From Acidimicrobiaceae bacterium (GTDB lineage Bacteria; Actinomycetota; Acidimicrobiia; Acidimicrobiales; RAAP-2), in assembly GCA_003164275.1 (NCBI GenBank), contig PLSY01000242.1, positions 1-28,282 on the forward strand: a DNA stretch of 28,282 nt, written 5' to 3'. Below are positions 20,366 through 28,235 of the stretch, one piece after another. Under the pieces are notes generated by a model that saw only the letters and a list, made by a program, of their open reading frames with translations, was not told the origin of the DNA and ran no database searches. The position numbers and the translations under genes were made by a program. Position 1 is the stretch's first letter. Every line of letters begins with the position of its first letter.

Positions 20366-20596
20366 GTGAACGAGCAGTCTGCGCCGTGGCCGAAGCAGGG
20401 TCCGGCGTCCTACTTTCCTTCGATCGAGACGAAGTACGGTCGCTCCATTGCCGAGTGGCAGAGAATCATTGCCGACTGTGGTCTCGAAAGGCATATGGCA
20501 ATCGTGGGACACCTCAAGTCAGAGCATCAGATGGGCCACGGTCACGCCAACGCGCTCGTCGGTTGGACGCTCGCAGGAAACACGGCCGCCCCTTGA
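20366..20596 (+). CDS. DUF4287-family small protein
   Basis: A 76-residue protein with the DUF4287 pattern: GPASYFPSIETKYGRSIAEW, then HMAIVGHLKSEHQMGHGHAN and ALVGWTLAG. The conserved GHGHAN box is at about residues 57-62. Members are small helical proteins of unknown function, often found beside DUF5655 or DUF1801-type genes. A good AGGAGG site (20353-20358) sits 7 nt before GTG at 20366, deciding the start. Confidence 0.85.
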   Translation: MNEQSAPWPKQGPASYFPSIETKYGRSIAEWQRIIADCGLERHMAIVGHLKSEHQMGHGHANALVGWTLAGNTAAP

Positions 20597-20839
20597 GTGC
20601 TTGCCACGGCAGTCCGGTTGTGGTCGTTGACGCCTGCCGGGTGACTCACCGACCCGGTGCCCTGGGACACGTCAAAGAGTGCGAAACTGCGCAAGAGTTT
20701 CGGCCACCGGAGTGCTGAGACCCTCAAAGATGTACCGCCTGACCAGCCCAATCCAACTGAGGGACCTTCGGCCCTATCGGGTCCCACCCCTCTGGACCGA
20801 CACTGAACTTGGAGCAACGACACATCGGAGGGCAAGGCC

Positions 20840-21121
20840 ATGATGTACCACGGCTACGGATATGGCGGCGGCGGCCACTGGGGGATGTGGGTTCTCGTGA
20901 TCGTCGCCATGGTCGTCTTTTGGGGCGCGTTGGCCTGGATCATCGTGACCCTGGTGCGCCACCGTGGAATCCCGCCCGGATCGCACTCCCCGGCTCCCGG
21001 ACCGGGTTCGTCTCCACCCAATTCGGACGCACTTCGCATCCTCAACGAGCGACTGGCTCGGGGTGAAATCGACGTAGACGAGTTCACCCAACGGCGGTCA
21101 CTGATCGAAGGGTCTGGCTGA
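20840..21121 (+). CDS. SHOCT-domain membrane protein
   Basis: A 93-residue protein: a Gly/Tyr/His-rich N-terminus (MMYHGYGYGGGGHWG), one transmembrane helix (WVLVIVAMVVFWGALAWIIV, about 17-36), a Pro/Ser linker and a C-terminal SHOCT motif (LRILNERLARGEIDVDEFTQ, about 64-83). SHOCT helices occur at the ends of many membrane proteins and are thought to aid oligomerisation. Two adjacent ATGs at 20840 and 20843 are possible starts; GGAGGG lies about 7 nt upstream. Function unknown. Confidence 0.85.
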   Translation: MMYHGYGYGGGGHWGMWVLVIVAMVVFWGALAWIIVTLVRHRGIPPGSHSPAPGPGSSPPNSDALRILNERLARGEIDVDEFTQRRSLIEGSG

Positions 21122-21498
21122 CGGTTCCCGAGGGAGCCACAGGGTTCTGATCAGCGCTGCCACCATCGCCACCTGGCCATTGGTACCTCTTGGTCCATCG
21201 CCTGCGGCGCTCCGACTCTTCCCACAGCCACGGTCGACGTTCAGGTCAAAGAGGCGGGCCACCCGAAGATGGGCCAGGCCCTGATGCGGCCACGTTGTCA
21301 GCCATCCTGCCAGCATGCCGACCGGCAGCGCCGCGTCGCGCCCGTCTGGAGCAGGAACATCCAGGGGACAGTCACGCTACCCAGAGAACGTCAACGATTT
21401 GGCGCCGGAGACATTGAGTGGGCACGAACAACCAGGTGGTCAGATCTGACCCGACGCGAGGCACCTCCCGGGCACTCGCACGGTGTACCGTGCCTGGC
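21122..21498. other. gene-free stretch upstream of the propeller gene
   Basis: Only shadow frames are seen on either strand; no repeats of the hairpin family and no clear promoter pair. Confidence 0.4.
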
Positions 21499-21753
21499 GT
21501 GATCGTCACCGGAACAGCCCAGAAGGATGCCTGGGCAACGAGCAGCCTCGCCCCGTCGAGCAGGTCCTCATTCGTGGTCCGCAGTGGCGACACCGAGCTG
21601 GAATCCATGTCCCCCCTGCTGGATGACTCTGGCTTCCCCGAGGACAAAATCCCCGACCTGAACTTCGCCTCGCCTCGCCTACTGCTCGAGCTGCACGACC
21701 GGATACCGCCCGAGCGCTCCAGCCCGGCCCGGTGCTTCGTGGTGCGGTCGTGA
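21499..21753 (+). CDS. doubtful 84-residue ORF overlapping the propeller gene start
   Basis: A frame from GTG 21499 (or 21418) ends at TGA 21751-21753, overlapping the GTG of the next gene by 4 nt. The C-terminal part (DTELESMSPLLDDSGFPEDK, then LLLELHDRIPPERSS) has a plausible acidic-helical composition. No family is recognised and no ribosome site seen. The precise GTGA overlap is the main reason to list it; it may be chance in such GC-rich DNA. Confidence 0.28.
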   Translation: MIVTGTAQKDAWATSSLAPSSRSSFVVRSGDTELESMSPLLDDSGFPEDKIPDLNFASPRLLLELHDRIPPERSSPARCFVVRS

Positions 21754-23945
21754 CGTCGAGCGATACGACTCCCCGGCCGCGCCTCACCCACCAGCAACGA
21801 CAGGCACGGGTCCGCCGCCGACGGCTCACCGCCCTCGGCCTGGTGGTGGCACTGGTCGTCGTCGGGGTGGCCGTGGCCTCGCTGAGCGGCGGGTCGACCA
21901 CCAAGAAGGCCACGTCGACATCGACGTCGGCTCCGTCCACGTCGGCTCCGTCGACGACCGGCCCGGCTTCCTCCACGTCGACGGCGGGCGATGCGCACGG
22001 CGCGAAGACCTCGGCTGCCCACTCCGGGCCACCTTCGATCGAGGCCGGGGTGGAACCTTGGCAGCTCGGCGCACCGCTCTCACGGGAGTCGGTCGTGGCC
22101 ACTGGAGCCGGGCTGACTGTCCTCGGCGGCATCACCCCGGCCGGCACCTCGGTGGCCACGGTATCGACCGTCGCCCCGACCACTGGGACCATCGCCGCCA
22201 CTACCCCCCTGGCCACCGCCGTCCACGACGCCGCTGCGGTGTCGCTCGGCTCCCGTACCTACGTGCTGGGAGGTGGTTCCCCCGACACGGTGGCCGCCGT
22301 GCAGTCCGTCGCCAACTCCTCGGCGCCGGCGGGGAATAGCGCCGCGCCGGCGGTCTCCGGCCAGTTGCCCCAACCCCGCTCCGACCTTGCCGTGGTGACG
22401 CTGCCCTCGGGCCGGAACGGCCGCTCCCCCACTGCCTACGTGGTCGGCGGCTACGACGGGACCACCTACCTGCCCCAGGTACTCGCCACCACCAACGGCA
22501 CCTCGTACACCCCGGTGGCCAGTTTGAAGGTGCCGGTGCGCTATCCGGCGGTAGCCGCCCTCGGAGGCGCCATCTACACCTTCGGGGGCCAAACCGCTTC
22601 CCCGACGAGCGCCCCGGCGGCCACAGCGGACGTGCAACGGATCGATCCCGCCACCCACGCCACCACTGTCGTGGGCCATCTCCCCCAGGCCCTTTACGGT
22701 GCGGCGGCGTTCGTCATCGACGGGACCATCTACGTGGCCGGAGGCCAGGTGCCCGGGGGCATCACCCTGACGCAGATCTACGCCTTCTCCCCGTCGACGG
22801 GCAAGCTGTTGCCGGCAGGCTGGCTGCCCCAGGCCGACGCATTCGCCGGCTACACCACCGTGGGCACCGGCGCCAAGGCGGTTGGGTACCTGGTTGGGGG
22901 CGAGGTCACCTCGCAGGCTGGCAACCTACAGGCCGGGGTGGCCTCGGGGAGTCTGCAGTCGGTCATCTCGCTGCGCCCCAGCCCATATGGCGGGCCGGCC
23001 GGATCGGCGGGCTCCGGCGCCCCCTACCAGGGGACCCTGCTCATCGCCGACCGTGGCAACGATCGCCTCATCGCTTTGGACACCGCCCGCAACACGACTT
23101 GGCAGTACCCGTCGGCCACTATGCCGCCGCCACCGGGCGGCTTCTACTTCCCCGACGACGCCTTCTTCATCCACGGTGGGACCGGGATCATCTCCAACCA
23201 GGAGGACAACCACACCATCGTGGAGATCGGCTACCCGTCGGGGAAGATCCTCTGGCAGTACGGTCACCCCGGCCAGTCGGGCTCGGCACCTGGCTACCTC
23301 AACCAGCCTGATGACGCCTACCTGCTCAAGTCTGGCGTCATCACCGTCGCCGATGCTTCCAATAACCGGATCCTGTTCATCTCGTCCCAGGGCCAGGTGC
23401 TGAGCCAGATCGGCAACGGTGCGGACGCCCACGTGGCCCAGGTCTCAATCGCCTACCCCAACGGGGACACGCCCCTCGCCAACGGCGACGTGCTGGTCTC
23501 GGAGATCAACGGGTCGTGGATCGACGAGTACACCCAGTCTGGAAAGCTGGTCTGGGAGGTGCAGATGACCACGGTCAACTACCCGTCCGACCCCCAGCAG
23601 CTGGCCTCCAACCTCTTCTTGATGACCGACTATGACCCACCGGCCGAGGGCCGGGTCCTCGAGTTCACACGCCAGGGACAGATTCCCTGGATCTACGACG
23701 TCAAGGCCGGTGACGGCTCGCTGAAGAAGCCCTCGTTGGCCGAGCGCCTGCCCAACGGGCTGATCATGGTCAACGACGACTATCGGAACCGGGTGGTGGT
23801 CATCGACCCGGCCACCGACTCGATCGTGTGGCAGTACGGCATCACCGACGTGTCGGGCACCACTCCGGGGATGCTGTCCATTCCCGACGGCTTCGACAAC
23901 TTGCTGGCGAACGGGTCCACGCCCACCCATCCCATAACGGGCTGA
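21750..23945 (+). CDS. membrane-anchored protein with two beta-propeller regions
   Basis: A 731-residue exported protein. The cytosolic tail is Arg-rich (HQQRQARVRRRR), followed by one helix (LTALGLVVALVVVGVAVASL), a Thr/Ser/Ala linker of repeated STSAPSTSAPST units, a kelch-like propeller (about 95-390; GGSPDTVAAVQS, AYVVGGYDGTTYLPQ, IYTFGGQ, IYVAGGQVPGG), and a second NHL/PQQ-like propeller (about 415-720; LLIADRGNDRLIALD, ILWQYGHPGQSGSAPG, LVWEVQM, IVWQYGITDVSGTTPG). The second half resembles arylsulfotransferase-like and PQQ-repeat proteins, but no catalytic His can be assigned. Start: GTG at 21750 rather than 21732, because the protein then begins just before the basic tail. The gene is markedly GC-richer than the window average. 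Likely extracellular binding or scaffold role. Confidence 0.8.
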   Translation: MTSSDTTPRPRLTHQQRQARVRRRRLTALGLVVALVVVGVAVASLSGGSTTKKATSTSTSAPSTSAPSTTGPASSTSTAGDAHGAKTSAAHSGPPSIEAGVEPWQLGAPLSRESVVATGAGLTVLGGITPAGTSVATVSTVAPTTGTIAATTPLATAVHDAAAVSLGSRTYVLGGGSPDTVAAVQSVANSSAPAGNSAAPAVSGQLPQPRSDLAVVTLPSGRNGRSPTAYVVGGYDGTTYLPQVLATTNGTSYTPVASLKVPVRYPAVAALGGAIYTFGGQTASPTSAPAATADVQRIDPATHATTVVGHLPQALYGAAAFVIDGTIYVAGGQVPGGITLTQIYAFSPSTGKLLPAGWLPQADAFAGYTTVGTGAKAVGYLVGGEVTSQAGNLQAGVASGSLQSVISLRPSPYGGPAGSAGSGAPYQGTLLIADRGNDRLIALDTARNTTWQYPSATMPPPPGGFYFPDDAFFIHGGTGIISNQEDNHTIVEIGYPSGKILWQYGHPGQSGSAPGYLNQPDDAYLLKSGVITVADASNNRILFISSQGQVLSQIGNGADAHVAQVSIAYPNGDTPLANGDVLVSEINGSWIDEYTQSGKLVWEVQMTTVNYPSDPQQLASNLFLMTDYDPPAEGRVLEFTRQGQIPWIYDVKAGDGSLKKPSLAERLPNGLIMVNDDYRNRVVVIDPATDSIVWQYGITDVSGTTPGMLSIPDGFDNLLANGSTPTHPITG

Positions 23946-24432
23946 GTCCCTCTCCGACACCGACACCGACACAAACGCAGTCGCGGGATGGGGCCTTGGG
24001 TCGCTTCGACTCTTGGACATCCGCTGTGGGCCCAGTGGACCCCTTCACGGAAGGGCCTGGCAAACATGAGGGTCACCGGTCCCGACGGCGCAAGTTGATG
24101 CTCTGCACTCGGGCGACCCGCCCGCAGCACCCTGCCAACCTGCTTTCACGAACACCTCGGCCCAGCCCTCCAGATGCCCAACGGAACGCCGCGGCCGCAG
24201 GAGCTGTGCGCGGCGGTGTGGACTCCACCGATCTCCGTTCCTGATCCGACGAGTACGGCAAAGGCACGCGAATCGTCCGGGCCCCCGTCGATAATGGCGC
24301 TGAGGGATTCACTCGTCGGGCGTCAAGTCGCGTCCGCGATTTGCAGTCTGCTTCCACTGAACAACTCCCATGGGTCTCCCCATCGTGTTGTCACGATCAG
24401 GCGATACCCAACTGGCTCACATCCATAGGGGA
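23946..24432. other. gene-free stretch between convergent genes
   Basis: No supported gene. A short tandem CGACAC repeat (three units, about 23955-23972) follows the propeller gene. No strong terminator hairpin was seen. Confidence 0.45.
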
Positions 24433-25137
24433 CTACTTCTTGGGTGTGAACGTCCCCTGCAGATGCCATGAACCGGTGAACCCGTTGAACGGCCCCCCGA
24501 CGACCTGACTCGCCCAGACGATCACGAAATCGTGGCTCGACGAATTGTACGTTCCCGTCACAGGGGCAGTCAGCCCGGGACTCGTCCCATCAGGCTTGGG
24601 TGTCCCCTGGTTGAAATCGAGCTTGTTCCACGAGGCCGTCCAGGCCTCGACTTGGCCGGAGAGCTTCCCGTCCTTGACGCTGATGGTCGGCACCGGAGTC
24701 GACTTGCCGGTCAGGAGGTCGGTTGGATTGGTGGAAAGTCCGAACTCAATGGCCGTGAATTTGGTCGGCTGCGTAATCGCAGCAGCCAGGGCATTCCCGG
24801 AAGCATCAAAGGGTGGATTCGGGTTCGGCTGGTAGGCGCCAGTGATGAATCCACCATCGGTCCCCGGGGTCAGCAATGTGTAGGACTTGTTGGCTGCGGA
24901 AGAGTCCGGATTGCTGAAAAAGGGCCCGTTGGCAATTGTCCCTCCCGGCGAGATCATTTGGAAGTAGCTACCACTGGCAACAGATCCGGTATCAGATCCG
25001 GGGGTAAGCCGGAAGGTGCCAACAAGCGTCTGGGAACCCAACGTGGTCGAAGTGGCGGTCGAGCTCGAACTGCAGCCGGCCAATGCGATAACGCTGATGC
25101 CGACGATGGCCATGGCGATGATGCCTCGCTGTCTCAT
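24433..25137 (-). CDS. predicted lipoprotein of unknown function
   Basis: A 234-residue secreted lipoprotein. The signal sequence MRQRGIIAMAIVGISVIALAGC ends in a lipobox (LAGC, Cys22), followed by a Ser/Thr-rich linker. The mature domain (about 38-234) is Gly/Ser/Thr-rich and beta-like: LVGTFRLTPGSDTGSVASG, FITGAYQPNPNPPFD, LSGQVEAWTASWNKLDF, VTGTYNSSSHDFVIVW and FTGSWHLQGTF. The repeated (V/L)xG(T/S/Q) strands suggest a lipocalin- or barrel-like fold. Start: ATG at 25137, overlapping the preceding gene's stop (ATGA), so it is translated with the duplicated membrane protein. No family recognised. Confidence 0.8.
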   Translation of the reverse strand: MRQRGIIAMAIVGISVIALAGCSSSSTATSTTLGSQTLVGTFRLTPGSDTGSVASGSYFQMISPGGTIANGPFFSNPDSSAANKSYTLLTPGTDGGFITGAYQPNPNPPFDASGNALAAAITQPTKFTAIEFGLSTNPTDLLTGKSTPVPTISVKDGKLSGQVEAWTASWNKLDFNQGTPKPDGTSPGLTAPVTGTYNSSSHDFVIVWASQVVGGPFNGFTGSWHLQGTFTPKK

Positions 25138-26171
25138 ACTGCTCCTTCATATAGGTAGTGCGAATTGTTCCGGTCCCGTGACAACAGTGCAGCGCCGATC
25201 ACCAGCACACCGGGCAGGACGAAAAACCAGGGGAAGAGCGGAAACGGCGGAAGGCTGGCAATGGCCTGATAGTTGGCGACGTTGTCGCTCATGGCACCGA
25301 TCATCGGTGTCATGTCGTTGAGGATGTGGATCCAGTTCCCGTCCAGGCCGACCACAGCGGGAAAGCGTTCGGCCACTTGCCTGGAGGACAGTCCTCCCTG
25401 CTCCAACGCCGCCACGACACCGAGTCGGAGGTCCCCCTGGCCACTTGACATCGTCGCGAAGTAGTTCTGGATCTTCGTTACATTCGTCGTCGTTTCGATC
25501 GACTTGAATGAGGTCATCATCCGGCCACCGTCAGGTGCCCGTTGGAACATCTGGAATACGGCGGGAGCAAGGACCAGCCCGATTCCGATGACGCCGATCG
25601 TCCAGCGGGCCGTCCTCCACCAGCTGGGTCGGAGCAGTGCCGTCAATGAAGCGCCAAGGATCAATACGCCGGGAATCACGAAGAACCACGGGAAGAGCCG
25701 GAAGCTGGGCAGTGCGTCGATGGCCTGGTAGTTCCCGAGATTCCCCTGCACCTTGTCCAGGAGGCTCGTCATGTCCGAGTTGATGCTGGGCCACTGCGAA
25801 TCGAGGCTGGCCAACGATGGGTAGCGAACGTCGAGTTCGGATTGGGTCACGCCCTGGGCGGCGAAATACGGCGCGACGGCAGTCTTGTCTTCCTCCACGG
25901 CCGCGTTGATCTGATGGATTTCAGATTGGAATCCGTCGAGTCTTGGGACCGTCATGAGCGGGTGAAACTCGGAGAGCATGACTGCACCCTTGGGCGTCTT
26001 GGTGAACATGTTGAAGGCGATCGGCATTATCACGAGTGCTGCGCCGATCACCGCGGCAACGATCATCGGCCATCGTCGTCTGGTACTCCGCACCGACGCC
26101 GGCTCGTCTGAGGTAGGTACGCCCAAATCTGGTGTGGCAGCGTCATCGGGAATGGGCGTTGAGGCGTTCAT
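25134..26171 (-). CDS. membrane protein built from an internal duplication
   Basis: A 345-residue protein with four predicted membrane helices. Each half has a helix, a soluble segment of roughly 100 residues, and a closing helix of the form NYQAI-LP-F-LFPWFFV-PGVL. The closing motifs are NLGNYQAIDALPSFRLFPWF and NVANYQAIASLPPFPLFPWF. The first helix follows a Pro/Asp-rich cytosolic tail and RSTRRRW. Soluble segments face outside and may bind a ligand or the co-expressed lipoprotein. Start: ATG at 26171 (MNASTPIPDD). The longer frame's ATG at 26195 lies inside the -10 box of a near-consensus promoter, so it cannot be in the message. Its stop overlaps the lipoprotein start by 4 nt. Family unknown to me. 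Confidence 0.82.
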   Translation of the reverse strand: MNASTPIPDDAATPDLGVPTSDEPASVRSTRRRWPMIVAAVIGAALVIMPIAFNMFTKTPKGAVMLSEFHPLMTVPRLDGFQSEIHQINAAVEEDKTAVAPYFAAQGVTQSELDVRYPSLASLDSQWPSINSDMTSLLDKVQGNLGNYQAIDALPSFRLFPWFFVIPGVLILGASLTALLRPSWWRTARWTIGVIGIGLVLAPAVFQMFQRAPDGGRMMTSFKSIETTTNVTKIQNYFATMSSGQGDLRLGVVAALEQGGLSSRQVAERFPAVVGLDGNWIHILNDMTPMIGAMSDNVANYQAIASLPPFPLFPWFFVLPGVLVIGAALLSRDRNNSHYLYEGAV

Positions 26172-26190
26172 AGGAGGTCGAGACGTCCGA

Positions 26191-26218
26191 ATCATACAAG
26201 AATGACCGGTTTAGTCAA
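26191..26218 (-). promoter_or_regulatory. near-consensus promoter of the membrane protein-lipoprotein operon
   Basis: On the minus strand TTGACT (26218-26213), a 16-nt spacer and TATGAT (26196-26191). Transcription should begin about 7 nt on, leaving a leader of roughly 10-15 nt before ATG 26171. This is the best housekeeping-type promoter in the window. Confidence 0.75.
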
Positions 26219-26391
26219 GTTTATCGGAAGCTGATCGGAGCGGCGCTCTTTGCCGTCAAAGTGGTTGGCAACGGAGGTCCGGGCACTGTGCCGGCAAAAA
26301 GGGATGCCGTCGGGATGAGCCGGTCCGATCTGGCTTGCATACAGACATTTGCTGTCAGACTCGAGTGCTGCCGAACTGGAAGAGGAACACG

Positions 26392-26760
26392 ATGCCTTCA
26401 GAGCACTGGAAAGAAGCGCCGGAGGCGGAGGATTATCCCTCCGCCGTGTCGTATCTCACGCTCCTCGTCGGACGGGATACGGCCAAGGACCTGGTGAAGA
26501 CCCTCCGGAAATCGGACGGCCTCGCTCATTTTGCGGCAAAGGATGTCTCGCGGGCGGCTGGTCTACCTCTCCTCGGTACCGACGATTCAGAGGTCGCCAA
26601 GGACCTCGAGAGGGTCAAATTTGGAGCGAAACTTTCACCCGTCCTCTTGATTCAAGGAACCCCTCTTTGGATAGCCGATGACTACCACCGAGTGTGTGCC
26701 AGCTATCACCTGGACGAGAAGGCTTCAGTGCCCTGTCGGATTGCGCCCCGTTCCGCATAG
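26392..26760 (+). CDS. conserved small protein with ParB/sulfiredoxin-like signature
   Basis: A 122-residue soluble protein. MPSEHWKEAPEAEDYPSAVS opens it and a GRDTAKDLVKTLRKSD helix follows. The most striking part is LSPVLLIQGTPLWIADDYHR, then VCASYHLDEKASVPCRIA. This D-x-YHR-x-CA-x-Y pattern recalls the GxxRxxA box of ParB/sulfiredoxin-fold proteins, where the Arg contacts nucleotide. I recall similar short proteins in many actinobacteria without a known function. Start: ATG at 26392 with GAGGA about 6 nt upstream; longer frames are not supported. No operon partner on this strand; it is divergent from the membrane protein operon. Confidence 0.8.
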   Translation: MPSEHWKEAPEAEDYPSAVSYLTLLVGRDTAKDLVKTLRKSDGLAHFAAKDVSRAAGLPLLGTDDSEVAKDLERVKFGAKLSPVLLIQGTPLWIADDYHRVCASYHLDEKASVPCRIAPRSA

Positions 26761-27023
26761 TTCGACACCTCGCCGTGCCGGTATGCCAAGTCGATAGTCG
26801 CCGCAGTGAGCACCCTCACCGACGTAAGGGGCCAGTGGACCACCGTCACTTGTAGCGAGAGGCTTGGCGTATCACGCGTAGTCCACTATTTAAGTGATCG
26901 AGATCTCAATTCGTGAACTGCGGAACCCACGGGGGCGACATGGTCGACCGCGTCGCTCGCGGAGAACGAATGACGTGACACGAGACGGGAGGCCGGTGGC
27001 GCTCCTGGTGCCTCTTGGACACG

Positions 27024-27275
27024 AGTCCCTTAGGACTGTCCGCGCCGGCGTGGACTCAGAATGGGCTTGAACGTATCCGTAGGGAGTGCACCGATTTACC
27101 GAAATACCCTGTTGATCTGGCGGCAGGGGGCACGCAAGATCACCTTGCGTCTATCGCCGCCCTCAGCGATGTGCTGAGACCGTCGAGGACGAGATGCCCG
27201 GAGCGGTGCTCAAGACAATGCTGCACCAGTTTTCCGTCTTCGCCATGTCAATCGCTGTGTTTCAAGGCGATTGAC
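27024..27275 (+). ncRNA. candidate structured RNA: four perfect hairpins in about 250 nt
   Basis: Perfect stems in order: AGTCC-CTTA-GGACT (27024-27037); ACGCAAG-ATCAC-CTTGCGT (27132-27150); CTCAGC-GATGT-GCTGAG (27162-27178); GTCAATCGC, 11-nt loop, GCGATTGAC (27247-27275). The last ends 50 nt upstream of the DUF1801 gene. No known RNA class is recognised. Promoter and terminator are not evident, and the strand is assumed from the downstream gene. Confidence 0.3.
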
Positions 27276-27313
27276 GTTTAGAGCGTCCACGTTGCTCATC
27301 TCGCCGCCAGGGG

Positions 27314-27319
27314 TATCCT
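27314..27319 (+). promoter_or_regulatory. possible -10 box for the DUF1801 gene
   Basis: TATCCT ends 6 nt before the GTG at 27326, the same spacing as the TATTAT box before the mazE-type gene, suggesting another leaderless transcript. No -35 box is evident. Confidence 0.35.
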
Positions 27320-27325
27320 GAACTA

Positions 27326-27700
27326 GTGCCTATGCCCAAGCGCGACAGCGTCGATGACTTCTTCGCACAACTGAACGATGTTCAGCGGCCGCACCTCGAG
27401 GCTCTCAGGGAGTTGAGCCTCGATGCCGACCCGGAGGCACGGGAGGAACTGAAGTGGAATCTACCGGTGTACGTCCGCGGCGACAAGGTGAACCTGTGGA
27501 TGCTTCAGAACTTCAAAAACCATTGTTCGCTGCGGTTCTCCCCCCCGTTCTTCGCCACCCAGAAGGCCAAGGTTGAGGCCGCCGGCTACGAAGCTGGTGA
27601 GGGCTTCATCAAACTCCCCTACGCTGGCGGGCTGCCGACCGAGCTCTTGAAGGAACTGATGAAGGCGCGGGTCGAGGACTACGAAACGACCCACGCCTGA
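27326..27700 (+). CDS. DUF1801-family protein
   Basis: A 124-residue soluble protein of the DUF1801 (YdhG-like) family. Features are SVDDFFAQLNDVQRPHLEAL at the N-terminus, the conserved EELKWNLPVYV core with Trp, CSLRFSPPFF, and KLPYAGGLPTELLKELMKAR at the end. Members are common small cytosolic proteins of unknown biochemical role. Start: GTG at 27326 beside the -10-like box; ATG two codons later is equally possible. A decayed abiEii gene begins within a few bases of its stop. Confidence 0.88.
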   Translation: MPMPKRDSVDDFFAQLNDVQRPHLEALRELSLDADPEAREELKWNLPVYVRGDKVNLWMLQNFKNHCSLRFSPPFFATQKAKVEAAGYEAGEGFIKLPYAGGLPTELLKELMKARVEDYETTHA

Positions 27701-27709
27701 TCAGTCCCA

Positions 27710-28235
27710 TTCGACGCGCCTCTACGTGTCGAATAGGACTTTGGCGATGTCACACCGGGCGTCCTGAGTGAAGACAAGCCGCTCAGTCCGGTCGTCCACG
27801 TCGATCTGCATCTCCTGGTTGGGACGGAAGAAGAATGCGCCGGGTCAATCAGCGCCAAGCCTCTTGATGACCTCGGGCTCAGTGGCCCTGTGACCGTTCC
27901 CCGTATCGCCACCCGGTGGCAGATCGCTCAGAAGCTCGCACGCCTGTACGGAGGTTCTCGCTGATTGTGAAGACGACCGCTTCCGCGACCTCCACGATCT
28001 TCAACTGCTGGCCGGACTCGTCAGGGACGGCGGTTCCGCGTGCGTCGAGGCGTTCGCCGGTCGGGCCAAACAGGCATGGCCGCCGGACGTGATCGTCTAC
28101 AAATCGTGGGAACCGGGCTACCGGGCGCTCGCCGAGGAAGCCGGGTGCTCCGTGCCCGAGGTCGCCGAGGCGGCTGACGAGGTGCGCCAGATGATCACCT
28201 GCATTGAAAATGCACTGTCTCAGTCAGGCCTCTGA
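27710..28235 (+). pseudogene. decayed C-terminal two-thirds of an AbiEii-type nucleotidyltransferase toxin gene
   Basis: The first frame reads FDAPLRVE, TAG (27734-27736), DFGDVTPGVLSEDKPLSP, VVHVDLHLLVGTEEE, KPLDDLGLSGPVTVPRIATR, WQIAQKLARLYGGSR, then TGA (27962). After a frameshift near 27965 the homology continues in another frame with EDDRFRDLHDLQLLAGLV, KQAWPPDVIVYKSWEPGYRA and LAEEAGCSVPEVAEAADEV to TGA 28233-28235. WQIAQKLHA and RxxDLxDLLLL are hallmarks of the middle and C-terminal parts of AbiEii toxins. The N-terminal nucleotidyltransferase signature and start are absent. With one nonsense codon, one frameshift and no N-terminus it is dead. It may be the other half of the stub at 11147-11209. 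Confidence 0.75.

Larger units (their letters stand above)
26761..27325. other. gene-free stretch with clustered hairpins
   Basis: About 565 nt with no convincing gene. A frame ending at 27273 reads VEDEMPGAVLKTMLHQFSVF and looks faintly protein-like but has no start, so it may be a relic. The second half carries four perfect hairpins, listed separately. Confidence 0.45.

Noticed and set aside
21506..22216. 236-residue minus-strand frame
   Set aside because: Shadow of GC-rich plus-strand coding DNA; Arg/Ala/Ser-rich translation without motifs.
23934..23945. AACGGGCTGA at the end of the propeller gene as a half copy of the element
   Set aside because: No left arm and it lies within the coding end; likely chance.
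27162..27178. CTCAGC-GATGT-GCTGAG as a further copy of the hairpin family
   Set aside because: Same architecture, but arms and loop differ from the consensus; listed with the local hairpin cluster instead.
27116..27273. Protein-like frame with VEDEMPGAVLKTMLHQFSVF
   Set aside because: No start codon, preceded by a stop, and no family recognised; too short to call a relic.
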